Assembly: GCA_013203015.1 (NCBI GenBank)
Contig: JABMPO010000210.1
Location: 1 to 5,888, forward strand
Length of the DNA: 5,888 bases
Direction: 5' to 3'
Source: Fidelibacterota bacterium
Lineage (GTDB): Bacteria > Fidelibacterota > Marinisomatia > Marinisomatales > TCS56
Within the stretch, counting starts at the first letter, position 1. The number at the start of each line of letters is the position of its first letter. The notes beneath the pieces are model-generated. The model had not been told where the DNA came from, made no database searches, and was given only the letters and a program-made list of their open reading frames with translations. Shown one piece after another: positions 5,762 through 5,888 of this stretch. The translations under genes were made by a program, and so were the position numbers.

Positions 5762-5888
5762 ATCCGCCTTCGGCGCTATGGTATCCTAGTATAGTGACGG
5801 ATAACCGCGGCGTAGCTTTTTGAGCGCGCGCACCGCAGGCGCTTGTGCCGCGTGAAGCCGGGTAATTGATGGAACCACGGGTTTACCC
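5762..5888. other. GC-rich non-coding tail with nested inverted repeats
   Basis: The base composition changes: 5805-5860 is about 70% G+C, unlike the genes before it. Several inverted repeats overlap: TATCCG (5761-5766) with CGGATA (5798-5803), CGCC/GGCG around TTC (5765-5775), CGCGGC (5806-5811) with GCCGCG (5847-5852) enclosing AGCGC (5823-5827) with GCGCT (5839-5843), and GGGTAA (5860-5865) with TTACCC (5883-5888). It may be a dispersed palindromic repeat, a structured RNA or the edge of a mobile element. All three minus-strand frames stay open for more than 30 codons, so the 3' end of a convergent gene cannot be ruled out. Confidence 0.45.

Noticed and set aside
97..5798. Shared 10-mer GTATAGTGAC at 97-106 and 5789-5798
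   Set aside because: Matches of this length are expected by chance in a window of this size, and the flanks do not agree.
5760..5888. 3' end of a minus-strand gene ending near 5760 or 5786
   Set aside because: All three minus frames are open in this GC-rich stretch, so openness is not evidence of coding, and none gives a recognisable C-terminus.
1..5888. tRNA, rRNA, CRISPR array or transposase gene
   Set aside because: No cloverleaf, rRNA-like block, regularly spaced direct repeats or transposase motif was seen.

Overview
The window reads as a chromosomal segment of a Gram-negative bacterium, probably from the FCB superphylum (Bacteroidota/Ignavibacteria/Calditrichota/Marinimicrobia-like lineages). 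The reasons are moderate-to-low GC in the genes, an NtrC-class sigma-54 activator, a predicted outer-membrane beta-barrel protein, a small secreted protein with thrombospondin-type-3-like Asp/Gly calcium motifs, and a Gln right after the apparent signal-peptide cleavage point in all three exported proteins. The phylum is an inference; no marker gene is present.

Layout, all genes on the + strand. Positions 1-336 are non-coding and hold several inverted repeats, one with perfect 12-bp arms. Positions 337-2055 encode a membrane-bound histidine kinase with a large extracytoplasmic sensor. It overlaps by 4 bp (ATGA) the gene at 2052-3377, an NtrC/ZraR-type response regulator with receiver, AAA+ and Fis-type helix-turn-helix domains. 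Positions 3378-3578 are a regulatory gap. Right after the regulator's stop codon come two palindromes with the shared half-site CGACA, centred 21 bp apart. About 100-120 bp further on lies an imperfect -24/-12 (sigma-54) promoter candidate, then a good ribosome binding site. Next comes a three-gene envelope cluster: a small secreted Asp/Gly-rich protein (3579-3986), a predicted outer-membrane beta-barrel (4024-5217) and a Spy/CpxP/ZraP-like LTxxQ periplasmic protein (5232-5714). A GC-rich hairpin without a T-tract separates the first two, and a strong intrinsic terminator with nearly the same stem ends the cluster. The last ~130 bases are GC-rich, full of nested inverted repeats, and have no assignable gene.

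The working model is a self-contained envelope-stress or metal-response module comparable to enterobacterial ZraPSR. The kinase senses a periplasmic signal and phosphorylates the sigma-54 activator. The activator binds the tandem palindromes and turns on the exported proteins, including the ZraP-like one. The addition of a calcium-motif glycine-rich secreted protein and a beta-barrel to a ZraP-type target set is the most unusual aspect. The domain assignments are well supported by motifs; the regulatory link and the ligand are inferred.
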